DNA of 64,000 bases. Source: Alteromonas sp. V450. Its GTDB lineage: Bacteria; Pseudomonadota; Gammaproteobacteria; Enterobacterales; Alteromonadaceae. Location of the stretch: contig NZ_MODU01000004.1 of NCBI RefSeq assembly GCF_001885075.1, forward strand, positions 1,736,001 to 1,800,000. The letters run 5' to 3'. Both the position numbers and the translations under genes were made by a program. Below, piece by piece: positions 9,104-18,886 of the stretch (the first letter of the stretch is position 1; each line of letters begins with the position of its first letter). The notes below the pieces were generated by a model. It had not been told where the DNA came from. It worked only from the letters and a program-made list of their open reading frames with translations, and did not search any database.

Positions 9104-9535
9104 ATGAGCGTTATAGAGAATTTTTGTAAAATTTACACGGACATCTGTCAAATATCCCCAGCTGATTTGGAAAATATATACTCGAAAAGAATCACATTCG
9201 TAGACCCTATCACTACGCATGAGGGTATAGAACAGGTGAAAGCATATTTTAACAATCTGCTGACGCAGGCAGAAAGCTGTAAATTTCATATTCACAACAC
9301 GCTCACGATCGCCGATCCCAACAGTCCTGTTTCGCATGTGGTCAATTGGAAAATGACGTTGGTACTAAAACGAAGTACCAAAGTTATTACACTAGACGGA
9401 ACGACTCAGTTAAAAGTCGAAGATGAAAAAATTATTTATCACAAAGACTATTATGACTTGGGCGAAATGGTTTACGAACATATCCCTTTACTTGGCTCTA
9501 TCATTAAAATGATAAAAAGGCGGTTAGCGAAATGA
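9104..9535 (+). CDS. NTF2/SnoaL-like protein, first gene of the ECF-linked operon
   Basis: The 143-residue protein has the fold signature of the NTF2/SnoaL superfamily: an N-terminal helix, then ITFVDPITTHEGIEQVKAYF and beta strands such as HVVNWKMTLVLKR and KVITLDGTTQLKVED. The C-terminal tail is basic and hydrophobic (LLGSIIKMIKRRL) and might touch the membrane. The start at 9104 is chosen because a strong AGGAGG sits 5 bases upstream; an in-frame ATG at 9077 lacks a ribosome site. Its stop overlaps the SDR start by 4 bases (ATGA), so it is translationally coupled. The same kind of protein often accompanies these operons, but its specific reaction is unknown. Confidence 0.85.
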   Translation: MSVIENFCKIYTDICQISPADLENIYSKRITFVDPITTHEGIEQVKAYFNNLLTQAESCKFHIHNTLTIADPNSPVSHVVNWKMTLVLKRSTKVITLDGTTQLKVEDEKIIYHKDYYDLGEMVYEHIPLLGSIIKMIKRRLAK

Positions 9536-10251
9536 AAACATTACTTATTACAGGTGCAACATCAGGTATAGGTAAAGCGCTAGCTCTTCACGCTGCTGAC
9601 AGCGGCTACGCCGTCATCGCCTGCGGAAGAAACAAAGAAGCTCTTGACGCAATTAGTTCACACCGCAACATCACGCCTTGTCAATTTGACGTAAGTAACC
9701 AAGACGAAACACACCAAGCATTAGAAAGCGCAAAATTCGATATCGCGGTTTTGAATGCAGGAACCTGTGAATACGTCGATTTAGACGCGTTCGAACCTGA
9801 TATGTTTCGACGTGTGTTTGAGCCGAATTTTTTTGGTGTGGTTAACTGCGTTAATGCGCTTCTACCCCAACTTCAGTCAGGCAACCAGCTTGTTATTGTG
9901 GACAGTATGGCGAGACTTCTACCTTTTACTCGCTCACAAGCCTACGGTGCGAGTAAAGCAGCACTTCATTATTTCACAAAATCGCTAGAGGTTGACATGC
10001 ACCATAGAGGCGTTCACGTACAATCCGTTTCTCCGGGTTTCGTAGAAACTCCGCTTACTGACAAAAACGATTTTGAGATGCCCATGAAAATAACTGCTGA
10101 AGAAGCAGCAAAATCGATGCTGAGAGGAATAGAAAAGAACAGTCGAACTATATATTTCCCCAGAACGTTTGGCTGGATTTTAAGGCTAATGCATATTTTA
10201 CCCGATGGCATTCAAAAGCGCCTATCATTAGGGTTGCGAAAACAACAATAA
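9532..10251 (+). CDS. Short-chain dehydrogenase/reductase
   Basis: This is a classical SDR of 239 residues. It shows the nucleotide-binding glycine motif TGATSGIGKA (about 7-16), the NAG motif in AVLNAGT, the catalytic Ser in VDSMARLLPF and the active-site YGASKAA (Tyr and Lys). It belongs to a tightly packed operon with a FAD oxidoreductase, a DUF1365 protein and a cyclopropane-fatty-acid-synthase-like methyltransferase, so an acyl-chain or lipid substrate is the likely context. The exact substrate cannot be read from the sequence. Confidence 0.92.
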   Translation: MKTLLITGATSGIGKALALHAADSGYAVIACGRNKEALDAISSHRNITPCQFDVSNQDETHQALESAKFDIAVLNAGTCEYVDLDAFEPDMFRRVFEPNFFGVVNCVNALLPQLQSGNQLVIVDSMARLLPFTRSQAYGASKAALHYFTKSLEVDMHHRGVHVQSVSPGFVETPLTDKNDFEMPMKITAEEAAKSMLRGIEKNSRTIYFPRTFGWILRLMHILPDGIQKRLSLGLRKQQ

Positions 10252-10262
10252 GAGTTAATACC

Positions 10263-11528
10263 ATGAAAAATAAAATCGCCATAATAGGCACAGGTATTTC
10301 TGGACTAACGTGTGCTCACTTACTACACAAAAAAAACGACATCAGCATTTACGAAGCTAATGACTATATCGGTGGCCATACAGCGACCAAAGAAATAGTC
10401 GACAACGGCCAGCATCACAGGATCGATACAGGTTTTATCGTTTTTAACGACTGGACGTACCCAAACTTTATTAAACTCATCTCAAAGCTCGGCGTAGACT
10501 ACCAGCCAACGGAGATGAGTTTTTCGGTGGTTAGCGAAAAAGCGAATTTAGAGTACAACGGTAACAACCTAAATAGTTTATTTGCGCAGCGACGTAACAT
10601 CTTTCGTCCCAAATTCTGGCGCATCGTTAAAGATATTTTGTCTTTTAACAAAGCCTGCAAATTAATGGTTGCCGACAAACGCGATACATCATCCCTTACG
10701 TTACAGGACGTGATAGATGAGCTTGGTTTGAGCGATGATTTTGCACGTTATTATATTTTACCAATGTGCGCCGCAATCTGGTCCAGCAGCTTAGAGCAAA
10801 CGCGCAAGTTTCCACTCACTTTTTTTCTGCAATTTTTTAATAACCACGGCTTACTCAATATCACAGACCGACCTCAGTGGTACACAATCAAAGGCGGATC
10901 AAGCGCGTATATTCCACCACTTATCGCTCCATTTGAAGATAGAATAAAGCTCAATACAGGCGTTATTTCAGTAATCAAAGTAGATGAACGTTGGCAAGTT
11001 ACAGACGAACGCGGTGGCGTTACGCTGTTTGATCATGTCATTTTTGCATGCCATAGTGACCAAGCGTTATCTATGCTCCCTTCTGCGAACCTTTTACAAA
11101 AAGAAGTTCTAGGCAACATACCCTACGCTCAAAATGATGTTGTTATGCATAAGGACATTGCACAACTTCCAAAAAGAAAATTGGCTTGGGCAAGTTGGAA
11201 CTACAGATTAAAAGAAGATGCGAGCGAAGAACAGCGACCTGCTTCAGTTACTTATAATATGAATATATTGCAGCGTTTAACTGCAGATAATACCTATTGC
11301 GTAACACTCAATAATTCTGAAGAGATAGAAAACGCAAAAATACTGGGTACTTATCAATATGCACATCCACAGTACAGCGCAGCAATGGTCAATGCACAAT
11401 CGCGCCGAAAAGAAATCTGCGGTGTGGACAATCTTCATTTTTGCGGTGCTTATTGGTACAACGGCTTTCACGAAGACGGAGTGAAAAGTGCAATCGATGT
11501 CTGTGAACGATTTGGTGAACACTTGTGA
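10263..11528 (+). CDS. FAD/NAD(P)-binding amine-oxidase-like flavoprotein
   Basis: The 421-residue protein begins with a dinucleotide-binding motif (IIGTGISGLTCAHLL) followed by the second FAD contact GGHTATKE, as in the amine oxidase/phytoene desaturase superfamily. The C-terminus carries the FAD-binding HFCGAYWYNGFHEDGVKSA. This family is repeatedly found next to DUF1365 and CFA-synthase-like genes. In Rhodobacter a related flavoprotein takes part in desaturating or oxidising methylated fatty acids, so a role in fatty acid modification is inferred. The stop codon overlaps the next start by 4 bases. Confidence 0.9.
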   Translation: MKNKIAIIGTGISGLTCAHLLHKKNDISIYEANDYIGGHTATKEIVDNGQHHRIDTGFIVFNDWTYPNFIKLISKLGVDYQPTEMSFSVVSEKANLEYNGNNLNSLFAQRRNIFRPKFWRIVKDILSFNKACKLMVADKRDTSSLTLQDVIDELGLSDDFARYYILPMCAAIWSSSLEQTRKFPLTFFLQFFNNHGLLNITDRPQWYTIKGGSSAYIPPLIAPFEDRIKLNTGVISVIKVDERWQVTDERGGVTLFDHVIFACHSDQALSMLPSANLLQKEVLGNIPYAQNDVVMHKDIAQLPKRKLAWASWNYRLKEDASEEQRPASVTYNMNILQRLTADNTYCVTLNNSEEIENAKILGTYQYAHPQYSAAMVNAQSRRKEICGVDNLHFCGAYWYNGFHEDGVKSAIDVCERFGEHL

Positions 11529-12268
11529 CAGAAAGTGCTATTTATCGCGGAAAAGTTTTTCATCAACGATTTAAACCCACGACACATAAATTCGACTATG
11601 ACATCTATTTATTTTGGTTAAAGTTAGATGAGCATGAACTGGGTTATTTATCGGAGAACGTTGATAAATTTTCAGCGTTGCAGAAGGCCAGAGTGCAGTT
11701 CAAACGAACGGATTATCTAGGTGATAATGCCCTATCCCTTGCCGAGGCCGTCAAATTGAGGATGACACAACTAAACGGCGGCAAAATTCTTGACGGAGAC
11801 GTATTTATGCTCGGTCAACTTCGCATGTGGGGGATATATTTCAGCCCGGTAAACTTTTATTACCTAAGAAACGCAAATGGTGTGTTTACGCATTTACTTG
11901 CCGAAGTGAGCAATACACCATGGAACGAAAGGCATCACTACCTCGTCGACCTTGCTACTCAGTCAGACACGCAAAAAGCTTTCCATGTTTCGCCTTTCAA
12001 CCCAATGGATATGACTTACAAGTGGTCAATTTCGCAGCCCTCTGACCGGCTTTCGCTTGCTATGGATTGCGTTAGAGAAGATAAAGAATTCAGTGCAGGG
12101 ATTAATTTACGTAAATTTCCGTTAGATAATGCGAATCTATCTGACGCACTTAAACGTATACCTAGTATGACAATAAAAACTGTGGCGGGAATATATTGGC
12201 ATGCACTTAAATTGCTACTTAAACGAACGCCATTGTATACACACCCAGAAAAGAGTCAGGAAAAATAA
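11525..12268 (+). CDS. DUF1365 family protein
   Basis: The 247-residue protein matches the DUF1365 family: an opening IYRGKVFHQRFKPTTHKFDYDIYLFWLKLDE, then NFYYLRNANGVFTHLLAEVSNTPWNERHHYL and HVSPFNPMDMTYKW. No catalytic motif of known function is recognised. The family is almost always coupled to a FAD oxidoreductase and a CFA-synthase-like gene, as here. It sits between them with a 4-base overlap upstream and a 2-base gap downstream. A role in modified fatty acid synthesis is an inference from context. Confidence 0.92.
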   Translation: MTESAIYRGKVFHQRFKPTTHKFDYDIYLFWLKLDEHELGYLSENVDKFSALQKARVQFKRTDYLGDNALSLAEAVKLRMTQLNGGKILDGDVFMLGQLRMWGIYFSPVNFYYLRNANGVFTHLLAEVSNTPWNERHHYLVDLATQSDTQKAFHVSPFNPMDMTYKWSISQPSDRLSLAMDCVREDKEFSAGINLRKFPLDNANLSDALKRIPSMTIKTVAGIYWHALKLLLKRTPLYTHPEKSQEK

Positions 12269-12270
12269 TA

Positions 12271-13527
12271 ATGTCTTTCGGTGAATCTGTACTTCTTAAC
12301 ACCTCAGAGGTGTCTGTTGTTGATAAAACATGCAGAACTTTGTTTTTAAAGTGCTTGACGCAACTTCCTTTTGGCAATCTCACCATCAAGGAAAATGGCG
12401 ATATAATCGCTCAGTTTGGAAACGAACGCGATGAGCTACGCGCAACGGTGAACATCAAGGATGTACACGCTTATCGTCGCCTGCTGCTTGGTGGTAGCGT
12501 CGGCGCAGGTGAAGCATACATGGACAACCTCTGGGATAGCGATGACGTAACCTCAGTTGTACGCGTTTTTGCGCGAAACCTCCCTACCTTGGACGAGTGG
12601 GAAGGAAAGTTTAAATGGCTATCAATGCCAATTAATAAACTGCAACATTTTGCACGCAGAAACACCAAGGACCAAGCCAAAAAAAACATAGAGGCACATT
12701 ACGACTTAGGTAATAAGCTGTATACTCGCTTTCTAGACCCTACCATGATGTACTCATCAGCAATTTATCCAGATGCTAACGCGAGCCTTAATGAAGCCCA
12801 AAACCATAAGCTAAAATCTATATGCGATAAGCTTCAACTGGTAGAGAGCGACCACTTAATTGAAATTGGAACCGGATGGGGCGGCCTTGCTGTTTACGCT
12901 GCGAAACATTACGGCTGCAAAGTAACAACCACAACCATATCAGAAGAGCAACATGCCTGGGCAAAAGAGTGGATAGCAAAAGAGAACTTACAAGATAAAA
13001 TTACGCTCTTGAAAAAGGACTATCGTCTTCTAGAAGGTAAATTCGACAAGCTCGTCTCTATAGAGATGATTGAAGCAGTTGGAAAACAGTTTTTAGGAAA
13101 CTTCTTTGAAAAATGTGCATCGTTACTCAAAGAAAACGGTTTAATGCTGTTGCAGTCTATCACCATTGATGACAGACGTTACGACAGCTATTCAAACAGC
13201 GTAGACTTTATACAAAAATATATTTTCCCCGGTGGTTTCTTGCCGTCACAGTATCAGTTAAACGCACACCTAAAAAACCATACCAACATGATGATAAGAG
13301 ACCTTCATGACATTGGAATTGATTACGCAAAAACCCTTAATCACTGGTATGAAGCTTTCATTTCAGCAAAAGACGAGCTTTTAAATGACGGCTATGATGA
13401 GCGTTTTATTAGAATGTGGACCTACTATCTAAAGTACTGTGAAGGTGGTTTTCTAGAACGGACAATAAGCACGGTTCAATTAGTTATCTCTAAGCCGCAC
13501 TATTTAGACGATTTGTGTAAAAGGTAA
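12271..13527 (+). CDS. Cyclopropane-fatty-acid-phospholipid-synthase-like SAM methyltransferase
   Basis: The 418-residue enzyme adds a one-carbon unit from S-adenosylmethionine to unsaturated acyl chains of membrane phospholipids in related proteins. SAM-binding motif I appears as LIEIGTGWGGLAVYAA, and family segments are IEAHYDLGNKLYTRFLD, MMYSSAIY, SIEMIEAVG and IQKYIFPGGFLPS. In RpoE/ChrR-type regulons homologues make either cyclopropane fatty acids or the methylated precursor of furan fatty acids. The FAD and DUF1365 partners leave both possible here. It is the last gene of the operon before a strong terminator. Confidence 0.92.
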   Translation: MSFGESVLLNTSEVSVVDKTCRTLFLKCLTQLPFGNLTIKENGDIIAQFGNERDELRATVNIKDVHAYRRLLLGGSVGAGEAYMDNLWDSDDVTSVVRVFARNLPTLDEWEGKFKWLSMPINKLQHFARRNTKDQAKKNIEAHYDLGNKLYTRFLDPTMMYSSAIYPDANASLNEAQNHKLKSICDKLQLVESDHLIEIGTGWGGLAVYAAKHYGCKVTTTTISEEQHAWAKEWIAKENLQDKITLLKKDYRLLEGKFDKLVSIEMIEAVGKQFLGNFFEKCASLLKENGLMLLQSITIDDRRYDSYSNSVDFIQKYIFPGGFLPSQYQLNAHLKNHTNMMIRDLHDIGIDYAKTLNHWYEAFISAKDELLNDGYDERFIRMWTYYLKYCEGGFLERTISTVQLVISKPHYLDDLCKR

Positions 13528-13545
13528 AGAACGTACATTGCCATC

Positions 13546-13574
13546 AAAAAAAGCCTATTTACTAGGCTTTTTTT
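13546..13574. terminator. Bidirectional terminator after the CFA-like gene and pomB
   Basis: AAAAAAAGCCTA and TAGGCTTTTTTT form a 12-bp stem around a 5-base loop. A- and T-runs on both sides let it serve the plus-strand lipid operon and the minus-strand pomAB. Confidence 0.85.
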
Positions 13575-13594
13575 AATTTACTTGAACAGTCAAA

Positions 13595-14524
13595 TCACTG
13601 GTCTACAACAGAAATTGGGTTCGAAATCATTGGTTTACCCTGGTTAATATTGATTTCCACTCTTCGATTCTTGGCTCGGTCTTGAGGCGAAGTTGCATTT
13701 TCAACAACAGGGCTTGTATCTGCTTTTCCTACTACAGACATTCGACTTTCATCAAAGCCAGGTGCTGTTCTCATCGCTTCAGCTACGGCAACTGCACGTT
13801 GTGCAGACAAGTCCCAATTTGAACGATAAAGTTCGTTAGCAATATGCTGACCGTCACTGTGCCCTGAAATTTCAATTTCTCCGGGTACGTCGGCGAGGAT
13901 CCCGCCAATCTTCCTTAATACAGGCTGGAATTGCGGTTGTAAAAACGCAGAACCCGCGGAGAAAGAGCCATTCTCTCGAATACGAATGGTTAGCTGCTGT
14001 CCAAGTGATTCCATCTCGATAGAGCCGTCTAAAATTTGCTTCTGCAACTGCTGTGCGACCTTCTTCATAAGCTCTGCGGTTTGAGATTCATCAGAGCTTT
14101 GTTGAGCGGACGAAGACGAATCTGTTGCCGTTTGTTGCGCTTGCCCCCCTCGTTGTTCACCCCGTTGCTTTTGCCGCCCCCCGGCTGAATCTTCGTCACC
14201 GGCTTGAAACTCTAGCATTTGCTGCGTCATATCTATCGTTTGCTGCTGAATAGACTCAATTGGCGTGGGATCGGGTTTACCCGGACGAAACTCCATAGCA
14301 ATAACGCTCGTACCTTTTGGAATGTCTTTAACTTCTATCTTATTTTGCACACCAAAGGCGAACTTCATCGAGCCTGCTATCTGTTTAAACTTAAGTACAT
14401 CCATTTCGGAGAACGAAAGTAACAGCACGAAAAAACACATTAAAAGCGACATAAGATCCGCGAATGTTCCCATCCAAGCTGGAAGTCCTTCGGGGGGACA
14501 CTTGGGGCATTCTTCTTCAGCCAT
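13595..14524 (-). CDS. pomB: Flagellar stator protein PomB (MotB family)
   Basis: PomB forms the Na+-driven stator with PomA and anchors it to peptidoglycan. A single membrane helix (about 17-41) carries the ion-binding Asp23 in GTFADLMSLLMCFFVLLLSF. The C-terminal OmpA-like peptidoglycan-binding domain (about 190-300) shows EISGHSDGQHIANELYRSNWDLSAQRA and NRRVEI. Between them lies a low-complexity Q/S/G-rich linker (about 105-155). The N-terminal CPKCPPEGLPAWMGTFADL matches Vibrio-type PomB rather than proton-type MotB. The gene overlaps pomA by one base. Confidence 0.93.
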   Translation of the reverse strand: MAEEECPKCPPEGLPAWMGTFADLMSLLMCFFVLLLSFSEMDVLKFKQIAGSMKFAFGVQNKIEVKDIPKGTSVIAMEFRPGKPDPTPIESIQQQTIDMTQQMLEFQAGDEDSAGGRQKQRGEQRGGQAQQTATDSSSSAQQSSDESQTAELMKKVAQQLQKQILDGSIEMESLGQQLTIRIRENGSFSAGSAFLQPQFQPVLRKIGGILADVPGEIEISGHSDGQHIANELYRSNWDLSAQRAVAVAEAMRTAPGFDESRMSVVGKADTSPVVENATSPQDRAKNRRVEININQGKPMISNPISVVDQ

Positions 14525-15285
14525 TACTCTTCCTCTGCGCTTCCGCGTTTGCTAGCCGCAAGGTAATTTTTTAGTACACCCTCAATCACTCTCGGGTTCT
14601 GACCATCTGCAATACCTACTATTCCGTCTAGCACCAAGCTTTGATTGAGTTTTTCTTCGCCCGCTCGAACTGCAAGTTTAAAAGCAATAGGTAAACAAAT
14701 AACGTTAGCGAAAAATGCACCATAAAGTGTTGTTAAAAGTGCAACAGCCATCGCCGGCCCAATGGCCTTTGGATCATCCATGTTAGAAAGCATTGCAACA
14801 AGACCAATCAGCGTACCTATCATTCCCATTGCTGGTGCAATGTCGCCCATTCCTTTAAAGAACGAGGCACCAAAATCATGACGCTCAGTGGTCATTGAAA
14901 TATCTTTCGCGAGGGTTTCTCTAACAACTTCAATGTCATGGCCATCAACAAGCATGTCGACACCTTTTTGCATGAACTCATTAGAAATTTCTGCTTCCTC
15001 GAGTGCTAAAAACCCACCTTTACGCGCTGCATCCGCCATCTCAACTATTTTTTCAATCAGCTCTTCTGGAGATTCAATTTTAAACATGAACGCTTTGCCG
15101 GCGATTTTACCTGCGCCGAAAAATTGCCCCAACGTAAACTGAGAAAGAACAACGAATAACGTTCCTCCAAATACAATAAGTATTGATTGCACGTCGATGA
15201 ACATGCTCAAGCTGCCGCCCAAAATCATAGCCATGACTATGAATCCAATGGCGCCCAACATACCTATGACGGTTGCTAAATCCAC
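14524..15285 (-). CDS. pomA: Flagellar stator protein PomA (MotA family)
   Basis: PomA is the four-helix inner-membrane subunit of the Na+ flagellar motor. The 253 residues open with two hydrophobic segments (MLGAIGFIVMAMILGG and VQSILIVFGGTLFVVLSQF). A cytoplasmic loop with charged residues follows, then the pore helices GMGDIAPAMGMIGTLIGLVAMLSNM and MAVALLTTLYGAFFANVICLPIAFKL. The start codon is GTG at 15285, with GGGGAAGAGTGA just upstream as ribosome site. It is followed directly by pomB. Confidence 0.95.
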   Translation of the reverse strand: MDLATVIGMLGAIGFIVMAMILGGSLSMFIDVQSILIVFGGTLFVVLSQFTLGQFFGAGKIAGKAFMFKIESPEELIEKIVEMADAARKGGFLALEEAEISNEFMQKGVDMLVDGHDIEVVRETLAKDISMTTERHDFGASFFKGMGDIAPAMGMIGTLIGLVAMLSNMDDPKAIGPAMAVALLTTLYGAFFANVICLPIAFKLAVRAGEEKLNQSLVLDGIVGIADGQNPRVIEGVLKNYLAASKRGSAEEE

Positions 15286-15681
15286 TCACTCTTCCCCATT
15301 ATTGCGCAGTCGGTGCTGATAACTTACAAGTAGTCTATCGGCCAACGATAGAAATTCTAAAACGACATAATTGAAAAATATCACATTTATTTGGTTTTTA
15401 TGAAGTGTGTCAATCACTACATCGCTTGGTTTGAATGCTTTATTCATTTTTGACCGTTCGTTTCTATGACCTTTCTACTCGTCACTTTTGGTCTTTTTTT
15501 AGTAATGTAGCCAATTTATTCGAATATAGCACAATTTCTCCTTATAAAGCCCTCCCACCTGAACGAAAAAAGCGCTATACCAATGCGATATGAGCGATAT
15601 ACGGACAAACCATTTGACCCTTGTGCGGCCCTCGGTTAATGTGCGCGATATGTAAATTTTGGCCACTGAATTGAGTGTTTT
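15286..15681. other. Divergent intergenic region between pomA and xseB
   Basis: This 396-base AT-rich stretch has no supportable gene. It holds a small 7-bp inverted repeat (15334-15352, TCTATCG / CGATAGA). On the minus strand the repeat overlaps GCCGATAG, which resembles the -10 of sigma-28 flagellar promoters, but no good -35 is present. Otherwise it should contain the promoters of pomAB and of xseB-ispA-dxs, which I could not place with confidence. Confidence 0.5.
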
Positions 15682-15924
15682 ATGACGACAGAAAAAGTAT
15701 CCGCGTCTTTTGAAGAAACGTTATCAGAACTGGAAGCAATCGTTAACGAAATGGAAAACGGCGATCTGCCGTTAAATAAAGCGCTCGAAAAATTTGAACG
15801 AGGTATAGCTCTTTCTCGTCAAGGGCAGCAGTCACTTGAAAACGCTGAACAAAAAGTGAAAATATTGCTCAGCGAACAAGGCGAAGAAACCCTTCACCCC
15901 CTTCCTGAAAGTGAACAGCCATAA
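15682..15924 (+). CDS. xseB: Exodeoxyribonuclease VII small subunit
   Basis: XseB is the small subunit of exonuclease VII, which degrades single-stranded DNA from both ends. The 80 residues match the family in length and show SFEETLSELEAIVNEMENGDLPLNKALEKFERGIAL, a long helical hairpin. It is the first gene of the xseB-ispA-dxs operon, as in E. coli. Confidence 0.97.
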   Translation: MTTEKVSASFEETLSELEAIVNEMENGDLPLNKALEKFERGIALSRQGQQSLENAEQKVKILLSEQGEETLHPLPESEQP

Positions 15925-15953
15925 TTCGTTCATTTTAAACCTACAGGCGACCT

Positions 15954-16844
15954 ATGAATTTTTCTGTTTTGCATCAGCAAGTCAAACAACAAACTGATGC
16001 ATCTCTTCTTACATTAATTGACGAATTACCCAATTATGCGCCGCGACTGAAAGACGCGATGCGTCACGCCCTTCTTGCTGGCGGTAAACGTATGCGTCCT
16101 CTCTTGGTTCAGGTTGTGGGTAACACCTTAGACGTGCCAAAAAAAGACCAGATGGCTATTAGTATGGCTATTGAATGCGTGCATGCCTATTCTTTAGTAC
16201 ACGACGATTTACCAGCAATGGACGACGACGACTTGCGCCGCGGCATGCCAACTTGCCATATCGCCTTTGATGAGGCGACGGCTATTTTAGCTGGTGACGC
16301 CCTTCAAGCGCTTGCGTTCACCGTATTGGCTGATGCACCGCTCAGTACTTACGCTGAGACGAAGCGTGGCCAGTTGCTGTCTGTGTTGGCAAAAAGTGCT
16401 GGCTACGCAGGTATGTGCGGTGGTCAAGCTATTGATTTAGCCAGTACTGGAAAAACCATTTCACTAGAAGAACTTAAACAACTCCACAGACTTAAAACCG
16501 GGGCCTTGTTGAAAGCTTGTGTCGAAATGATTGCTATTGTAAGTGAAGGCTTGCTACCCCAAACTAAAACTGACTTGATGGCCTACGCCACAGATATTGG
16601 GCTGGCTTTTCAAGTTCAAGACGATATCTTAGACGTTGAGGGCAGTAGCGAACAATTAGGAAAACCCGCAGGGTCGGACGAAGCACTAGGGAAAAATACC
16701 TTTCCCGCTAAACTTGGTATAACAGGCGCTAAACAAGAATTAGAAATGCTTCACGATAATGCACTTCAAGCATTGGCACGTTTACCCTACAATACCGATA
16801 GTTTAATTGCGTTTAGCGAGCTTTTGGTAAAACGCGACCACTAG
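15954..16844 (+). CDS. ispA: Farnesyl diphosphate synthase (polyprenyl synthetase)
   Basis: IspA condenses IPP with DMAPP and then GPP to give farnesyl diphosphate for quinone and cell wall carrier synthesis. The 296 residues show the first Asp-rich motif [14 protein letters not shown], the GGKRMRPLL segment and the second motif FQVQDDILD. It lies 29 bases after xseB and 32 before dxs, so enzyme and precursor synthesis genes are linked. Confidence 0.97.
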   Translation: MNFSVLHQQVKQQTDASLLTLIDELPNYAPRLKDAMRHALLAGGKRMRPLLVQVVGNTLDVPKKDQMAISMAIECVHAYSLVHDDLPAMDDDDLRRGMPTCHIAFDEATAILAGDALQALAFTVLADAPLSTYAETKRGQLLSVLAKSAGYAGMCGGQAIDLASTGKTISLEELKQLHRLKTGALLKACVEMIAIVSEGLLPQTKTDLMAYATDIGLAFQVQDDILDVEGSSEQLGKPAGSDEALGKNTFPAKLGITGAKQELEMLHDNALQALARLPYNTDSLIAFSELLVKRDH

Positions 16845-16876
16845 CCACGCGCCATGTTGAAAAAGATAATAAGTAC

Positions 16877-18757
16877 ATGAGTTTAGATCTCCAACATTAC
16901 CCAACGCTTGCGCTTGCGCAAACGCCTGAAAAGTTGAGGCAACTGCCGCAAGAGAAATTGCGCGAGCTTGCCGATGAATTACGCGAGTACCTACTCAACA
17001 GCGTAAGTCAAACCAGCGGCCATTTTGCCTCTGGTTTAGGCACGGTGGAATTAACCGTGGCATTGCACTATGTCTACAATACACCTTTCGACCGCTTACT
17101 TTGGGACGTAGGTCATCAGGCCTATCCCCATAAAATTCTTACTGGCCGAGCAGAGCGCATGAGCACTATTCGCCAAAAGAATGGCCTACACCCTTTCCCG
17201 TGGCCACCCGAGAGTGACTATGACACCTTCGCCGTTGGCCACTCTTCTACATCAATAAGTGCCGCGCTAGGCATGGCCGTAGCGGCGGAAAAAGAGGGCA
17301 AGAACCGCAAGGTAGTGGCTGTGATTGGCGATGGCGCTATGACCGCAGGTATGGCCTTTGAAGCCCTTAATCACGCCGGCGATATCAAAAAAGATATGGT
17401 GGTCGTGCTTAACGACAACGAAATGTCTATTTCTGAAAACGTAGGCGCATTAAATAGCCACCTTGCTCGCTTACTTACAGGTAACTTTTTCAACTCTATA
17501 CGCGACGGCGGCAAGAAACTGCTAAGCAATGTGCCGCCAATTAAAGAGTTTGCTAGCCGTGCAGAAGAGCACATAAAAGGCATGGTTGTTCCAGGTACCA
17601 TATTTGAAGAATTAGGCTTTAACTACATTGGTCCTATTGATGGACACGACGTTAACGGAGTGGTTGATACCCTTCGCAACATGCGCAAATTTGACGGCCC
17701 GCAGTTGCTGCACGTAGTTACTAAGAAAGGTAAAGGCTATGCGGTAGCTGAAGAAGACCCAATCAAATTCCATGCGGTGCCTAAATTCAACCCGGCAGAT
17801 AACGCTTTGCCCAAGTCTAAGCCTTCAGCCCCTACCTATTCAGCAATCTTTGGGAAATGGCTGTGTGATATGGCCGCGCAAGACCCTAAGCTGATGGCAG
17901 TGACGCCAGCCATGCGTGAAGGGTCAGGTATGGTTGAGTTTTCTCAACGCTTTCCTGAACAGTATTTCGATGTTGCTATTGCCGAGCAGCATGCAGTCAC
18001 GTTTGGCGCAGGGCTTGCCAAAGACGGGATGAATGCGGTTGTTGCTATTTATTCGTCATTCCTGCAGCGTGCCTACGACCAGCTAATTCATGATGTGGCA
18101 ATTCAAGACCTACCCGTCTTATTTGCCATTGACAGAGCCGGCATTGTTGGCGCAGACGGCCCTACTCACCAAGGGGCTTTTGATATCGCTTTTCTTCGCT
18201 GTATTCCAAATATGGTAGTTATGGCGCCTTCGGATGAAAATGAATGCCGCCAAATGCTCTACACGGGCCACAAGCTTAACAAGCCTGCTGCCGTTCGCTA
18301 TCCTCGCGGTGGTGGCATGGGCATTACCCCCGATGAAGCCATGGTAGAGCTTGAGATTGGCAAATCTCGCACGGTTCGTAAATCGTCAAAAGATAAGTCA
18401 GAACGCATCGCCATTCTAAACTTTGGCTGCTTACTGCCTTATGCCCTTGAAGCTGCTGAGGCGATTGACGCTACCGTCATCGACATGCGTTTTATCAAGC
18501 CATTAGACGGCGATGCGGTCTTGAAGGCAGCCAGTGAACACAGCGCGCTTATCACCCTAGAAGACGGCTGTATTATGGGTGGCGCTGGCAGTGCAGTACT
18601 TGAGCATTTACAGCAAAATGGTGCTCTAAAAGCAGTGAAAATGTTGGGTCTGCCCGATAGCTTTATTCTACAGGGCACACAGCAAGAAATGTACAAAGAA
18701 CACGGTTTGGATGCTGAAGGCATTATTGCAGCGGCTAGAAGTTTAAGCACCAACTAA
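16877..18757 (+). CDS. dxs: 1-deoxy-D-xylulose-5-phosphate synthase
   Basis: Dxs is the thiamine-diphosphate enzyme that joins pyruvate and glyceraldehyde 3-phosphate in the first step of the MEP isoprenoid pathway. The 626-residue length is typical. It shows [15 protein letters not shown], the ThDP-binding [18 protein letters not shown] with [17 protein letters not shown], and the C-terminal transketolase segments [14 protein letters not shown] and [18 protein letters not shown]. It ends the operon with ispA and is followed by a large palindromic terminator. Confidence 0.98.
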   Translation: MSLDLQHYPTLALAQTPEKLRQLPQEKLRELADELREYLLNSVSQTSGHFASGLGTVELTVALHYVYNTPFDRLLWDVGHQAYPHKILTGRAERMSTIRQKNGLHPFPWPPESDYDTFAVGHSSTSISAALGMAVAAEKEGKNRKVVAVIGDGAMTAGMAFEALNHAGDIKKDMVVVLNDNEMSISENVGALNSHLARLLTGNFFNSIRDGGKKLLSNVPPIKEFASRAEEHIKGMVVPGTIFEELGFNYIGPIDGHDVNGVVDTLRNMRKFDGPQLLHVVTKKGKGYAVAEEDPIKFHAVPKFNPADNALPKSKPSAPTYSAIFGKWLCDMAAQDPKLMAVTPAMREGSGMVEFSQRFPEQYFDVAIAEQHAVTFGAGLAKDGMNAVVAIYSSFLQRAYDQLIHDVAIQDLPVLFAIDRAGIVGADGPTHQGAFDIAFLRCIPNMVVMAPSDENECRQMLYTGHKLNKPAAVRYPRGGGMGITPDEAMVELEIGKSRTVRKSSKDKSERIAILNFGCLLPYALEAAEAIDATVIDMRFIKPLDGDAVLKAASEHSALITLEDGCIMGGAGSAVLEHLQQNGALKAVKMLGLPDSFILQGTQQEMYKEHGLDAEGIIAAARSLSTN

Positions 18758-18780
18758 TTGAGCTTTAAAGCTACCACTAA

Positions 18781-18820
18781 GACATTAAAAAGCCCGCTAT
18801 TTAGCGGGCTTTTTAATGTC
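18781..18820. terminator. Perfect 40-base palindromic bidirectional terminator
   Basis: Two 19-base arms (GACATTAAAAAGCCCGCTA and its complement) surround a 2-base TT loop. The GC-rich core is followed by T-runs on both strands. It serves dxs (+) and pgpA (-), which converge here. Confidence 0.93.
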
Positions 18821-18886
18821 TAGTTTGCTCACCGTCAACTTGCTTGACGTAAGTCTGGCAAAATGGCGGCAGGTATTCGTAATGAA

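Noticed and set aside
15334..15352. Sigma-28 flagellar promoter for pomAB
   Set aside because: Only a GCCGATAG -10-like box is present; the -35 does not fit, and the box is part of a small hairpin.
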